A stretch of 64,000 nt of DNA, taken from the NCBI GenBank assembly GCA_019914945.1, contig CM034112.1:8834501-8898500 (forward strand). Reading direction: 5' to 3'. A model generated the notes under the pieces. It searched no databases and was not told the origin of the DNA. It saw only the letters and a program-made list of their open reading frames with translations. The translations under genes and the position numbers were made by a program. The stretch is from Typha latifolia. Lineage: Eukaryota; Streptophyta; Magnoliopsida; Poales; Typhaceae. Below are positions 11,501-23,805 of this stretch, in pieces. Positions within the stretch are counted from its first letter, which is position 1, and each line of letters starts with the position of its first letter.

Positions 11501-14500
11501 TAGAAACTGAGATTGAAGTCCATCTAAACTTTTTACATCCTGGGTGAAGAGCAATTTTTAAGTGAACTGGCCACAGATCAAATAGTGAGAGGCTTACATT
11601 TTCTTCTTTTCATTGGTTTCCAGCTTTGGACATCTTTTACATCGAGCTAAATAAGAAAGTCAACCAAGAGCTACGACACTAGCCTAATAATTAGTAAGAC
11701 TATAGACGAACAAATTTAAACTGAACTCTTCATCATACCTCAATATAGGTTGGCAAATTGCCAGTATTTTTTGACAAAGCAGTGCTAAACAATTTTTCCA
11801 GGATTGATGTAGAGTTGTCCTGGCTAGCTGGGTTAGTAATTTGAGACCTCGGCTCTTTTTTGTTAGAGCAATCATCTATTACACAATCATCCCAAACTTG
11901 TTTAGCTTTCAGAGGACCAGTCGTCATATAATCTGCACTTTGAATTGAAGTAACAACTCCAGGTGATGATGATGATGATGGGCTAGCAAGGTGTGCAGCT
12001 TCCTCTTTAATGAGAATAGAAGCACTCTTGGCTTCACTTGTATTGAAATCCATGGTCGCAGCTGACAGATTCCTCTTCTCTTGACAAGTCTCTGTGCCAC
12101 TAACAGGGACATTTTCCTCAAAAGTAGAATTCCTAGCCTGAAAGGGTAGGGTAAAAAGAGCACACAAACTTGAGTTAATTGATGATAGTTAACAGAGAAA
12201 AGGCTAACATGATCAAAACATAGTTGGTTCAGATATGCTGTAACCTTAAGGTTCTTCAATAAGCATCATAATTGTTTCTTATACTGAAATTTGCACGAAT
12301 AGTAAGCATACAAAATTAAGGTTGATAAACTTCATAGTTTTATCAATACAGAAACCTAATTGTTCACCATCTGATCCATAGCTGTGTAATAGTATGTAGT
12401 ATGTAGGACATACATAGACCTCAGCAAAAACTAACAATGCCTGTATTTCAGGTTAAACAATATAAATGTAATGCAACAGATTGATGATTTTTAGCTAAAC
12501 AAATGAAGCCATGACAAAAGCAATATGTACTCATAATAGTCATAACTTCAAGGAACTCTTTCAATACAGCTAACATTTTATCAGCAGCGTAATAATGCCA
12601 TGCTATTCCTTTGCATGTTAGTAATCGATGGCAGTAGATGCTCTTCCTTATTTAAGAGCACATAGTAACATCCTACAACATCAGTAGCCCAAAACTGATG
12701 GCCCAAGAGCAAATATAGTGTGGTACATCACAAGAACTTATTTGCACATAACTAGCATAAAGCATTTGAATGAACGTCACTCTATCAAAGAAAAAATTAG
12801 TCCATGGCAATACTGCTGTTTAGCTTTCTTCCTAGAAGTATTATTATACCACTCAAGTGTCTGCTAGAACTATAGATTCCTATCCTTGATTTAAAAGAAA
12901 CATTAGTCTGATATTTGTTTTATCAAACAACTCTCATTGTTCACGTTTGCTATACATTGATGCAACTTCATGGACCTCAGTTGTTGAAGGACATCGACTA
13001 GGTCAAAAGAAGATGATCTGGATCGCATCTCTGAAAGTCTGTACATCCCTGATTTATGTATCTCATGTAGTGACCATAGGCATTCTCCCAGCCGCCTCAC
13101 AAATAGATCACTACAGTACTCAGTGATAGAGCCAAAGTTTCCATTCCATCAGTTCATACATGTCAATAGATGAAACAAGAAAATCTTAATTTTAAGTATA
13201 TACTATATAGTTTAATAAGAATGTTTCATAAGCATACTGATAATCTTAAGATAGTGAGTTTACAGTACCAAAAATCAATACCTAAAATTATCTCATCAAC
13301 ATAAAGTTAAACTCATCAAACATGTTAAAGTGAATGAAATCGATCAACTGATCTTATATTATTATCACCAGTAGTAGGAGCATATTGATTTGCCAGTTCA
13401 AATTGAAACAAGAATGTACTTTTTCTATTTTAAACTACTAAATACTGATGAAAAGTATTAAGCCTGAAAAAAATACACAAGCTAAATGAAAATATGTCCA
13501 CAAAAATCATAAAAGAATAACTGGGTTATTTAGATTCACTGGCAATAATATTTTTCTAACTAACAATGTAGCATGTTGTTGACTTCATGACTTGTTTCCG
13601 CTATTTAAGTTCCATATTTAATGGTTGTTAAATTGTCACCAAATACACTACCTCTGATTCAAGGAAGTTTCTAGAAGGCTGCACATATGAGGTTTTGTCC
13701 ATGTTTGCATATGTAAAGCCAGGCGGTATGAGTGGCCTGGATGGAGGAGCTGGAGTTATAAAAGAAGGCCTAGAAACGTCATTTTGGGAAAAAGAAGATG
13801 ACGTAGTGTCGTCTGACTTCTCATTTCTATTTGCCATGCTTTTCTTATCAACAGAATTCTGTAATAACTTCATAATATCATCACCAAGATTTTCTTTATC
13901 ATTTTCAGGAATTTGCTTTTGCTTCTCTCGCAATGCTTTATGTTGCTCCTTCCTCATTGACTCAAAGGATGCTGCAGATAAGGTTAAATAAAAAAGATGG
14001 TGAATCTCAACAAACAAAAGAAAAATACACCTGATTCTAGACATGGAGATCATTCTATTACCTCTTCTTTTTCTTTCTTCTTCTTCTCTGTCCTGACTTG
14101 CACATTCAGCAGAGCCAAATGTTTCATCATTAAATGAATCATGACCATCTTTCCGTGAGAAGGGTGCAGCCTAAAGTAAATTTGCAAACCATATTAGTAG
14201 GACGTTTTTCTACACAATAAAGTTAATTTGCTAACATAGAGATGGTTAACACCTATTAGTTTAGAGAGAAAGAAAGTACTCATGGAAAAAGAATCAAATG
14301 ACAAATCAAGAACTGCAAAGAGAAAGCATGAAAGTAGCAACAAAAAAAGTCTAAAACCTACTAAAACTTCTAGCCATAGGTTGAAACACTTAAACCTTAT
14401 AGGGACGTGGGGGCTGATAAGGTTCTGTAGTCCTGCTCAGTTGATAATTTCCACTAGCTCGATCCTTGGGCGCCGAAGCTCCTGCATGTCCAGTGGATCT

Positions 14501-17500
14501 TGCAAAAGCACCACTACCCAAAAGCCCATCATGCTCCGTACGTTGCCAGAAACGTTTAGATTGATTACCAAAATTCTTATCTGCATGAGTGAAATTATTT
14601 AACTCCAGACATAAAACCAGTAAAGTTCATAAAGAAAATATGCACATAGATGAAGAAAACTGCTGACTGAGATAAGAACTTCAAATATGTCAATCAAGAA
14701 AAGTAGGCTATAGCATGTCAGTCAAACTACTGCACATGTGATGCAAAGGTGAAAGGAGATAAGGGGGAGGTAGAGATAGAAGATCCTAGATAACTTATAT
14801 CATTTCTATTTGTTGAATATGATTATTTGCTTCTCCATGGAAAAGTTAATCATTAGTCTAACTCAAGTTTGTGATTCAACTTCAGAATTATAATCATCAG
14901 GTGTCCACCCAGTTGAACATGCAACCAGCTAGGCACCAAGAGTCCAAGACAAGAGACTGCCTAGCTTTTAGGCAACAATTGTCTGCTCAACTAGGCTAAC
15001 AAGCAATTTCCCAGCTATATAGGTGGCCTCTTAAGCGTCATGTAGGAAACTCATCATGCTAGGTTGTCTGTGCAATGCAACAATAAAAATATAACTTTAA
15101 TAAAAGTTAACCCACAAAAGGAGCATTCTGTCAAATACATGACTCTATTATGAGAGGCGTTCTCTTTGATTCCCCTCTGCACGCTTTTTATTTTCTACAG
15201 ATGACCAAGCTTGCTTGCAACCACCTATTGCACCAACCTGCTTTCCCCTGTGCACAATCACTACCTACAGCCCCATTTTGTAGCCCGCCTCTCCTGTTCT
15301 GCACCCAGAAATTAGAAAGCTCCTTGTGCAACCACAGATTGCAGCCACCTCAGTGAAGCCAGCCATCCTATGATGCAAAACATTGCGCCAACACCAACTA
15401 TGCAGTCTCAGCTCCTTCAATTGCCACTAAGCAGACTTCCATGGCATGTCCTGTTGACAGTGTCTTGGCCCTTTGCTCAGTCAAGCATAGGAGGATACAC
15501 ATCCGAACCACTTCCATCAAGCTCTGCAGCCTAGAAAGGCCCTCTACTTATCCACCTTCCAATTGAATAATCTATTCTGCTGAGGGTTTGTTGATATATT
15601 CATTTTACTTGAGTCATTTCTCTACTGATATTTTTTGTAGTTGTATGAATTGCAAAGAACACCTTAAGGTTTCATGCTTCTAGTTATTATGTCTAGGTGT
15701 TAGATTGTTTAGATGTAATCATGCAAATAATGTTTGATACAGAGTCCGTATCTGGTCAATGTCAATTTCTATTAATTTCTTCAGCGGGGTTTCTCAAGGA
15801 CATTTTAGCCAGCAAGTACAAGTCCTTGAAAATAACACTCCAGATGATACTGGTTAGAGAGCAACTAGTTGGCAGAGTATGTTACTAACATGAATATCAT
15901 CATTCAGAGTACTGCCATTGGTTCTAACATGTCTAACAAAAATCATATAGTGAACAACATAAGATGTGTTGGTCCAGGTCAAGTAATAGAAGTCGCATGA
16001 GGAAGAGGAAGGCCAAAATGGGCTACGATAGTACCAATAAGGAAATAATTGATCATAATTGAAACAACTAGAAGGGTTGATGGTAGACAATACTTGGGAT
16101 AGAAATGAAAGAATGTCGAGCAAGTTGTGCACAAATCGGCTCAAGCCGGAAAGGATGCCAAAATGAGCTCTAGCTCCACTTGAAATGGAGTCATTGTTCC
16201 AAACTCAACTCACCATAATACCAAGCTGGCTTGCAAGCTTGATAAGAGGGATAGTCAGATAGAAGGGTTTTAGCCTTTTTTGTATTATTATTCTTTTACT
16301 TTTTTAAAGAAAGAGAGGCGAGAACTATCACATGGTTGGATTCAAATTCCCAACTTGGAAAATTAAAGGAGAGTGCTCAACCAACTAATCCAAGAAATCT
16401 GAAATGGAGAAAAATATGTATCTTTATAAATGTATAGGAGCATAGGAGATCATTCGAGCCAAACTTGAGTGAGCCAAAGTCAGTTTGAGCTTGGTTTACT
16501 CTAACTGTACATTGAATATTTGGACTAAGCTCAGTTTCTACCTATTGCATTGTGCTAAACCAAGATTCTGAATGTTGCATTATCCTAAGCCAAACTTCCC
16601 ATTAGAGTAATCCAAGCTTTAGGTTAAGATTAGTTTGAAGTCCATAAAATAAGTCTGTACATGTCAATACAATGAATTGCCCTAAAACTATCATGTTGAC
16701 TACCATCACAATAGTTTGCAACAAGACTATGAAAGAAAAGAAAGTTCTAATGGACAAAATCAAAAGAATATGATAAAAGGGAAAAAAAAAATGGATTCAT
16801 CAGTATCTTTGATGATGTACGTTTCGATTCAAGCAAGGAGCCAGAGTGGCCATCAATATGTCCTAGTGCACACACATTTGAGCATAGAAATTTTGCAGTA
16901 GTATCAATTGAGAAGTGATAAAAGAGCCCAACGATATATTACTTTTGTTAGAGATATGGTCGAAGGATGCATTCGGCATGCTTATCACATGAATGACAAC
17001 AATAGATAGAAGTTATTGAGTTCTACGGTTATCTTTGCCACTTGGATGATTAGAGGATGAAATATAAAAAATTAAAAAAATGTATAAAATCATAGGAGAA
17101 AAGTTTGTGTGAGAATTTAAGTTCCATGATCCTCATGATATCTTCATAGAAAATTGGTTCACACCAAGATTGATGTGAAATAAAAAAAACCTGGCATAGT
17201 GGACTCGTCACGTTCAGAAAGCAAATCTCCATCTTTATCACTCGATCCAGAAGAACGAGTGTCCCACCTCCCAGAGCTTCCTCGAGAAAAGTTACCTGAT
17301 ACTTCCAACCTACTCTGGGGCATTCCATAGTCACCTCTCTTGGAATGCAAAGACAATCCTCCTAAACCTCTTTGCCTTTCAAACACACCATTAGAAGCAG
17401 CATCTTCAAATACACTGTTTCCACAGTAGAAAATCACATTAGGACAAATTTCATACAGCCAATTGGAAGAAAGAACAAACAGTTCATTTTCCCAACCAAA

Positions 17501-17777
17501 TGTAAAGCACCATACCTCAGAACTGAATCATCAAATCCACTGGGTAACTTCTTGCAGATATTTAAGTTGCTGAAAGACAAAAGGAACTCCCTTGTATATG
17601 ATATTCTTGACTTCCTGAGACCCATCCGGAAAGAGACATAAATCACCTCATTTAAGAACAAAACAATTTAATCCAAGAGAACAAAATCTTTCTAGCAAAA
17701 TGCACTTACTTTCGAGATCCGGGCTCAGACTCGCATGGAGATCCGGGCAGTGATTGATCCTCACTATCCAAACTCAT
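8549..17777 (-). CDS. CBE1: CBE1-type eIF4E-binding protein (plant 4E-T-like), complete
   Basis: Ten exons: 17710-17777, 17516-17614, 17191-17414, 14396-14580, 14062-14170, 13652-13971, 11739-12137, 10620-10704, 8793-10286, 8549-8709. All junctions are GT-AG and the frame closes exactly at 1047 codons plus stop. Residues about 27-33 are YTREFLL, a canonical eIF4E-binding motif (Tyr, four residues, Leu, hydrophobic), followed by a conserved KKLPSGFDDSVL segment. This matches, from memory, Arabidopsis CBE1 (AT4G01290, about 990 residues, sometimes mislabelled chorismate synthase). Exon 8 carries SSKFARWFLEEE, resembling the SKFARWF box of metazoan 4E-T. The rest is low-complexity: acidic/Ser-rich in the middle, His/Gln/Pro-rich near the C-terminus, ending GPEFNMNFRYG. 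Such proteins bind the cap-binding complex in the cytoplasm and affect translation or stability of selected mRNAs. The start ATG opens MSLDSEDQSLPGSP. The orthology call rests on recognition, not a search. Confidence 0.82.
10464..10503. repeat. 20-bp perfect tandem duplication in CBE1 intron 8
   Basis: CTTGAACATGCATGTCCCCA occurs twice head to tail, between exons 10620-10704 and 8793-10286. It is probably a recent slippage duplication. Confidence 0.9.
14581..17190. other. Large intron 3 of the CBE1-like gene
   Basis: A 2.6 kb intron with no exon-like conserved frame. The 15150-15560 part is unusually C/A-rich and 16430-16620 has repeated GAGCCAAACTTGAGTGAGCC-like words. Both look like old repeat insertions that I cannot name. 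The small frames in it have no recognisable protein content. Confidence 0.6.
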
Positions 17778-18312
17778 CCCCAAGAGAGAAATGCACAAGA
17801 AATCTACGGTAGCAACAAGCTGCAGCTACAGAACACTTTACACCTATCTCAACTCCCCACAACAAACCAACCTATAAATCCAGGCATCTACAAATGCATA
17901 AATTGCAAAATCCTGCCTAAAATCTACAAAACAAAGTCATAAAGAAGCATCCCCTTGTACCCAAACCCTAACAAGTCATAGCCAGAGTCCTCTACAGTTC
18001 CCTATTCGAAATATCCCAATCAAACGATGCCCTGATGGCAGGAATGCAGCTCCAGTACCAAGTGCCAATTAAATATGAAAATCGAAATTTTCCAGCGACA
18101 TAAGAGAGAAAGGATACATATGAGGTGGGGAATGGAAAGATAAGAGCTTGGATTGAGACGAGCGGAGGTGATTTTAGCTGATCCACATGTTAAGAGGTAA
18201 GAGATATTACAGGCGCTGACCTAGATTGGAATCGGCTCGATGGATTCGACGAACTTCCAGGGTAGAAGTCAAAGATCGATCAATCAAATCTCGCCTCTCT
18301 ACCGATCGAACC

Positions 18313-18354
18313 CGAGAGAGAGAGAGAGAGAGAGGGAGAGAGAGGGAGAGAGAT
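18313..18354. promoter_or_regulatory. GA/CT tract in the CBE1-like leader or promoter
   Basis: Interrupted (GA)n lies about 540 bases upstream of the start codon at 17777, reading CT on the gene's coding strand. The 5' UTR probably covers part of 17778-18400. The transcription start cannot be fixed from sequence alone. Confidence 0.5.
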
Positions 18355-18740
18355 GACGATGGAAATGGGAACCAAAAAAAGCAATGGGTCGTATTTGGAT
18401 CGGATTGTATAGTACAGTAGTAGTGCCCGCATCCAAACGAATATACTAGCCATTTTCCAGTTAACACCCTATATTATGTGTTTATGACAGGCTTATACTT
18501 AGTAATTGTAGGGGCGTAATTATCAAAAGACATAATAAAGGGTGTTAAATGGGAAATAGCTAGTTTATTCTTTCCGACACAGGGGAGTAATCTAGTTAAG
18601 CTTACAAAAACGAGTTCACGACCAAACTAGCTCTATTTTAAATTTCATTTTATTAACATAAGTAACACTTAAACTTAAATATCAAAATAGGTCTATTTTA
18701 CTATAGTTATAACTGTTACTGTTAAGCCACCCGTTCACTA

Positions 18741-20439
18741 GGCTGTGTTCACTTGCGGAATAAGGGTGGGGTAGGTATAGCTATTCTAATTTTTTATACT
18801 AGAAGAAGAGAGCCAATGCTAGTATAAATTATTCTAATGTTTAGTTCAATACTAGTATAAGGAGTAATAATTGCGTTCAATGTGACATAAAATTAATATA
18901 AAAATATTAGAAATTAGTGATGTTTTATACCAATTGATAAAAATACCCTTGCCCCACATTGCGCAGATAAACGGGGTTATAACTCCCGCAATCGGATGTG
19001 AAGGATAATACTCAGCACTATGCCGGGATTATAACCCTGCACTCGGGTGTGCAGAACTGCTTTACAGAGGAGAGAGAGAAGAAATAAAAATGTGGTTAAT
19101 ATGATTAGTAATTATGTGTTGTCATCTCAAAAAGTAAAATAGTAATCTTGAGTTATTAATAAATAGTTTTCAAAGAATTATATTGAATAAGATGAAAGAG
19201 AATGTTGAATTAGTTAACTAGAATAAGATAAGATGTTGTTTAGTTAATACACCAAAATAAAGAGGCTTATTTTATAATAAGTCTATTCCTATTCCACAAA
19301 TGAACGGGGACTGTGGAATAAGGATGGAATAAGCATAATTATTCTAATTTTTAATACCAGAAGGAGAGAGCTAATACTACTATAAATTATCACTATCTCT
19401 TAGGCTTAGTACAATACTTTCTAGTCATGTTCTCTCACAACCCAAACAAGCAAAGAAAGAAGTGAAAAAGCTCAAAACAGCATCCAAGCAACAAATAAAT
19501 GACTATTCCTCTTAATAAATCATCAGCATCTAAATGATTCATCCCCCACATTTGCAACACAATTAAAAGAATATAGAAAGAAAAAAAAGGCAATCCCAAT
19601 CCCCAATTAATCTACTCAGAGAACTATCCCCATGACAATAAGAGAACTCAAGAGCCCATTCTTCCAACTATCTCATGACCACCTCCACTAGAGCGAGCAA
19701 CAGCAGGGCCATCGTAGGCCCCTAGAGTTGGCGCCAGTGCCCACGAGAACCCACTAAGCCCGTGCTTCTCCGACATCACAACCACAACCATCTTCTACCC
19801 CTTTTAGCATGCCCTGTCGGTCCCGCTGATGAAATAGTATGCTCTGGAGCAGCAAAGCTTGTCCTTGTGCGTAGCAATCGAGCTCGACGTGTTGCAGCTC
19901 AAGTAATCCTTTTTAGAGACTTGTATAATCGTGTCTTTTACGCTGTCATTTCTCCATACTAATTGAGAGGAAAAGATTAAGTAGGTGATGTGACCTTTGT
20001 GAAGAAGAGAGGAAATTGGAGAAGTATAGTATGTTTACGGAGGGAGTCGTGTATTTGGAAATGACTTGCCTCTACTCATTAGTTGAGAGTGTCTGAGGTT
20101 GACGAAGTGATTGTCGAGACATTAATGCTGCCTCCGAACAAAAAGTCCTTGGCTTCAAACCGATGATGGTGATAAGGAGAAAGATGAGGAAGAAGAGGGA
20201 AGAGGGAGATTTTGACACTATGAGACTATGAGAGAGAGAAGCTGTCATCTCAAGAGGGTAAAATAGTAATTTTAAGTTATTAATAAATTTATTTTTAAAA
20301 GTTGTATGAAATAAGGTGAGGCAGAATGTTGAATTAGTATGCTAGAATAGGGTAAGTTGTTATTTAGTTACTATACCAAAATAATGAGTTTTATTCTATA
20401 ATAAGCCTATTCCTATTCCTATTCTATAAGCGAACGGGG
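18741..20439. mobile_element. Two overlapping copies of a non-autonomous DNA transposon in tandem
   Basis: Copy A spans about 18741-19309 and copy B about 19310-20439. Their left parts align (GGAATAAGG...ATTCTAATTTTTAATACCAGAAGG), and so do their right parts (19118-19305 with 20247-20415). The outer ends are imperfect inverted repeats: GTGTTCACTTGCGGAATAAG at the left, and TTCGCTTATAGAATAGG from the reverse complement at the right. B has a unique 0.8 kb centre (19400-20245) with no recognisable protein. No transposase is encoded. Confidence 0.55.
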
Positions 20440-20529
20440 TAACGTTTTATAAATAAAAATCTCATAGCTAAGGGATATAAACTATTATCTAAAGCGTTTT
20501 AATAAAAATGCCGATAAGATTAGCATTTT

Positions 20530-20739
20530 TGTAACAACCCAACCTTAAAATTAAAAAAAATTAAAAAAAAACATTTTTGCATGGCACGACGTGACCGACC
20601 TCATGCCATACTGCTAGCGCGGGCTGGGGGTGCCACGCACTCCCAGCCGCTGGCTCGACCAACCAGGCTAGGTTAGCTAGCTCCGGTGGACCCGCCGCGC
20701 CGCAGCCACAGCGCGTCGTCGTCACCGCCTCTCTCCCCC

Positions 20740-20809
<70 letters not shown>

Positions 20810-22723
20810 CTCATTCTCTTCTCTCTCTCTCTCAAACTCTCTTTCTCTCTCTTCCCCTGTTATCACCGCTGTCGCCGTCCTTGGAAACCACCGCTGTCAC
20901 CTCCATAAGTGTCGATCATGAACCCCTTATTTGAGACCTCGTGGACCTTGCTAGTGATGTGTGACAGTTGATTGATGGACGTGAGGGATACGTGTGTTGA
21001 ATTTTCTGATTAGAGGTGAGTAGTCTTATCCCCTAGACGCCTTTCTTAAATTAGGATATATTATATATATTATGTATATGCATATTTTCGCCTCCAGTAT
21101 GATTATATGACTTTATATAGAGATGATTTTAGTCAAGCATATTTTATCATACATTTTGATTAGTCTAATCTGGGATATGAGTACATTGGTGATATATAGA
21201 GATGATTGGAGATGATTATACTGTTATGATTTTATGTCGGGATGATCTCTATCATAAATGTGCATGTGACAGACTAACAGGAGTATGCATGTGTTAGATA
21301 CATCATACATGGTTGGAGTCTGCATTGCATCATTTTTCTCTTGGTTTTTTTACTACCTAAATTCCTGAGTTGCATAATCTGTAACAGTACTAGATATATG
21401 CATATGATTTATCATGTATAGAAAAATCATAAAAATATATGTGTATGTGATGTGATATGATATGATGGCGGGAACAGTATCTGGTCCGGACTGGTACTGG
21501 ACATACTCTTAGCGTATGGTAGAGTATGGTGATGGCTGATGGTTATACTCTTAGCATATGACAGGGTACAATTATCATTGATATACCCATAGCGTATGGC
21601 AGGGTATAGTTACTTTCTTTTGAGATACCCTTAGTGTATGGTAGGGTATGATTTATCTACAGAGATACCATTAACGTATGACAGAGTATGATTTATCTAT
21701 AGAGATACTCTTAGCGTATGACATGATATGCTCTGAGCTTATGGTATGATGATTATCAAGTTTGGGGCCGGGTACCGTAGTCCAGCATGGTGGATGATAT
21801 TCAGAGTTAAGACGGATGATTGTGATAGTGAGATATATGTGGATTATATCTGGCTCTGACATATACGATTATCTAGTGGTTGGCATGCATCATGCATCAT
21901 CATTGATGTGACTAGTATCATTGAATCATAATTGTTATATATGATATGTTGTTATATTCGGTGATGTTATATGGTAATTTTATTGTGTGATATATTTTTG
22001 GTTGAGGATATAATATGCTCATTCATGAGAATTGATTTCATTCATATATATGTCATTGAGGATACATATATACATGCTCATACATTGCATCATACTGCTT
22101 TCTGATTCATATTATCCAGTACATGATTTACTCTTTATTTGGCATCACTGATTCGGGGTAAGGTCTATTCACTGAGCCTTTTGCTCATGACTCTCTTTAT
22201 TTTTTTTCTAACCCCCACAGATATTACGGTACATGACACCGACTTGAGATATCCTGATGAGATATTTTAGAGCAAAGATAAGGTGAGCTATATACGTGAG
22301 GTGATATAGAAGCTAGTTTAACTAGATATTGAGCTGTATCATTGTTTGTTATATTTGTACTTTATTGTATCAGACGATGATTTGTATAGTACATATCAGA
22401 TTATAGTGCACTCATGTATCAGTTGTTTAGTTGTATCTTGATGGTTTGTTATGGCCTGTGTGAGTCCTGCTAGATTAGGTAGTGGTCTAGTATATATTAT
22501 TGTGGACTTAGATATTCATATATTAACAGATTTATTTAGTTGATAATATGATTCATTTGGTGTTGGATTATGTGAGTATGAATATGTTAGCAGATATTAT
22601 TTGATGACGTCATGATTATATGTACACAGGAGTGTATCTGTGCGTGACGGGCCCCGCTCGTCATGTCGCGTGCCGTGTGGGTGCGTGGGCGTGCACGTGC
22701 CTATGCCGGGTGGAGGCGTTACA
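20530..22723 (+). mobile_element. Solo LTR of a Ty3/Gypsy-type retrotransposon with perfect TSD
   Basis: The element starts TGTAACAACCC and ends GGCGTTACA, and is flanked by ATTTT on both sides (20525-20529 and 22724-22728). That is a perfect 5-bp target duplication. It is 2194 bp with no internal gag or pol, so it is a solo LTR left by LTR-LTR recombination. Inside are a (TA)n tract with a C/T-rich run after it (20744-20850), a GAGGTGAGTAG splice-donor-like site near 21015, and imperfect tandem repeats of ATACTCTTAGCGTATG at 21500-21740. Near 22150-22220 there is a CACTGAGCCTTTTGCTCATG block. These features are common, as I recall, in large plant chromovirus LTRs. Confidence 0.85.
20744..20806. 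repeat. (TA)n microsatellite inside the solo LTR
   Basis: About 31 TA units are followed by a CTCTCT run. The Ile-Tyr repeat frames on both strands are artefacts of this tract. Confidence 0.95.
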
Positions 22724-22979
22724 ATTTTACTCAAGAAAACACCGATCTTATCAGCATTTTACTCAAGAAAACACCAATCTTATCAGCATTTTAAGTAAAA
22801 TACTTAATAGTTAAACATTTTACTTAGGACTGTAGTAAAATGGTCATATTTTAGTATTTAAGTTTGGTTGTAATCTACACGAGCCACTTTTGTTAATTGA
22901 ACACTTGCTTTTCTCATAACCCTTGCCATTCTTAAATTAAATTTTATTTTTATGGGAGGTAATTAATTGTAAGTTAGTA

Positions 22980-23805
22980 TGTATTACAAACCAGCTTGAT
23001 CCGATGTGTAACAGTTCTAGACTAATTTGAGCAAGTAATTTTTGAAGGAAATTGTGGAGGATCTAGACGTTTGATCTTGCTGAATTTTGGATATATTGTC
23101 GCCCTTGAAGAGAGCTTTCTAACGAATCCAAGATCGTAGAGTTTGGTTCTTGCGATATTGGTCGAATAGTGATCGATAGTCGGATGAATCATAGCTTGTT
23201 AGCCATTCAATGGCTAAATAGGTGCTAAGAGAGCATTTTTGGTGTAAATGGGGAAAAGTTATTGTAGAAAAGAGGGACTAGGAGTTAGAGGAAACTGACC
23301 AAGGACTTGGGCGGTGGAAGAAAGGAGGTGGGAAAGGACGTTAATGGCTAGAGCAAGAAGGAGGAAGATAAGGGCAACAATGCTTGTTTCAATTATCGAT
23401 AAACTCTAATTATGATTTCCTCTACATATTTATAGAGGCTCACTCTTGTGACTCAAACAACCAAATTAAAACCCTAATAAACCAACAATTCTCACCACGG
23501 TGCATTCGAATATGCCCGATTGCGTTCGAACGCACAAATACCGTTCTTTGTCGTTGCGAACGCGTGCAGGTGCTCGAACAGTCACGTTCGAATGGGCATG
23601 TGGCTGTTCAAATGCGCAAATCGCGTTCTCTATTTTTGTTAACGCATGCAGCTGCTCGCATGACCTGTTCGAACGCGGTCCTTGGCGTTCGAACGCCTCG
23701 CCGGCAAAAAACTTTATTTTCTCAAGCAAAAATTAAAGTAGATAAATAGACTCATCTCAATAAACCCAATGTCGCGAGTAGATCTAATCTAACCGAGTGG
23801 TATCA
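22980..23805 (-). mobile_element. Solo LTR (or LTR fragment) of the CGTTCGAACG-rich retrotransposon family
   Basis: Region 23500-23700 carries repeated TGCGTTCGAACGCAC and GCGTTCGAACGCC words, and CGTTCTTTGTCGTTGCGAACG-type units. These also mark the LTRs at 45770-46543, 59726-60584 and 62013-62832. The orientation matches those (minus). The right end is near TGGTATCA at 23805. The left end is uncertain (22980-22997) and no clean target duplication was found. This is non-coding. The cysteine/arginine-rich frames seen here are by-products of the palindromes. Confidence 0.5.

Larger units (their letters stand above)
18669..22868. mobile_element. Outer inverted-repeat element broken by later insertions
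   Basis: The left arm (18669-18706: CTTAAACTTAAATATCAAAA then TAGGTCTATTTTACTATAG) is imperfectly inverted at 22831-22868 (TAGTAAAATGGTCATATTTT then AGTATTTAAGTTTGG). Between the arms lie the compound element at 18741-20439 and the solo LTR at 20530-22723. Next to the LTR are two copies of an ACTCAAGAAAACACC...CTTATCAGC unit (about 22728-22790). The arms fit an old non-autonomous DNA transposon. The assignment is tentative. Confidence 0.4.

Noticed and set aside
12903..13100. Extra exon candidate in CBE1 intron 6
   Set aside because: Adding it breaks the frame between exons 13652-13971 and 11739-12137, which already join in phase, and it has no conserved motif.
14282..14602. 106-residue plus-strand Lys-rich frame
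   Set aside because: It lies opposite CBE1 exon 4, whose minus-strand frame joins cleanly to its neighbours.
20561..20934. Ile-Tyr repeat proteins
   Set aside because: They come from the (TA)n microsatellite inside the solo LTR.
23384..23749. Cys/Arg-rich secreted-peptide-like frames
   Set aside because: They overlap on three frames of the palindromic LTR and have no conserved counterpart.
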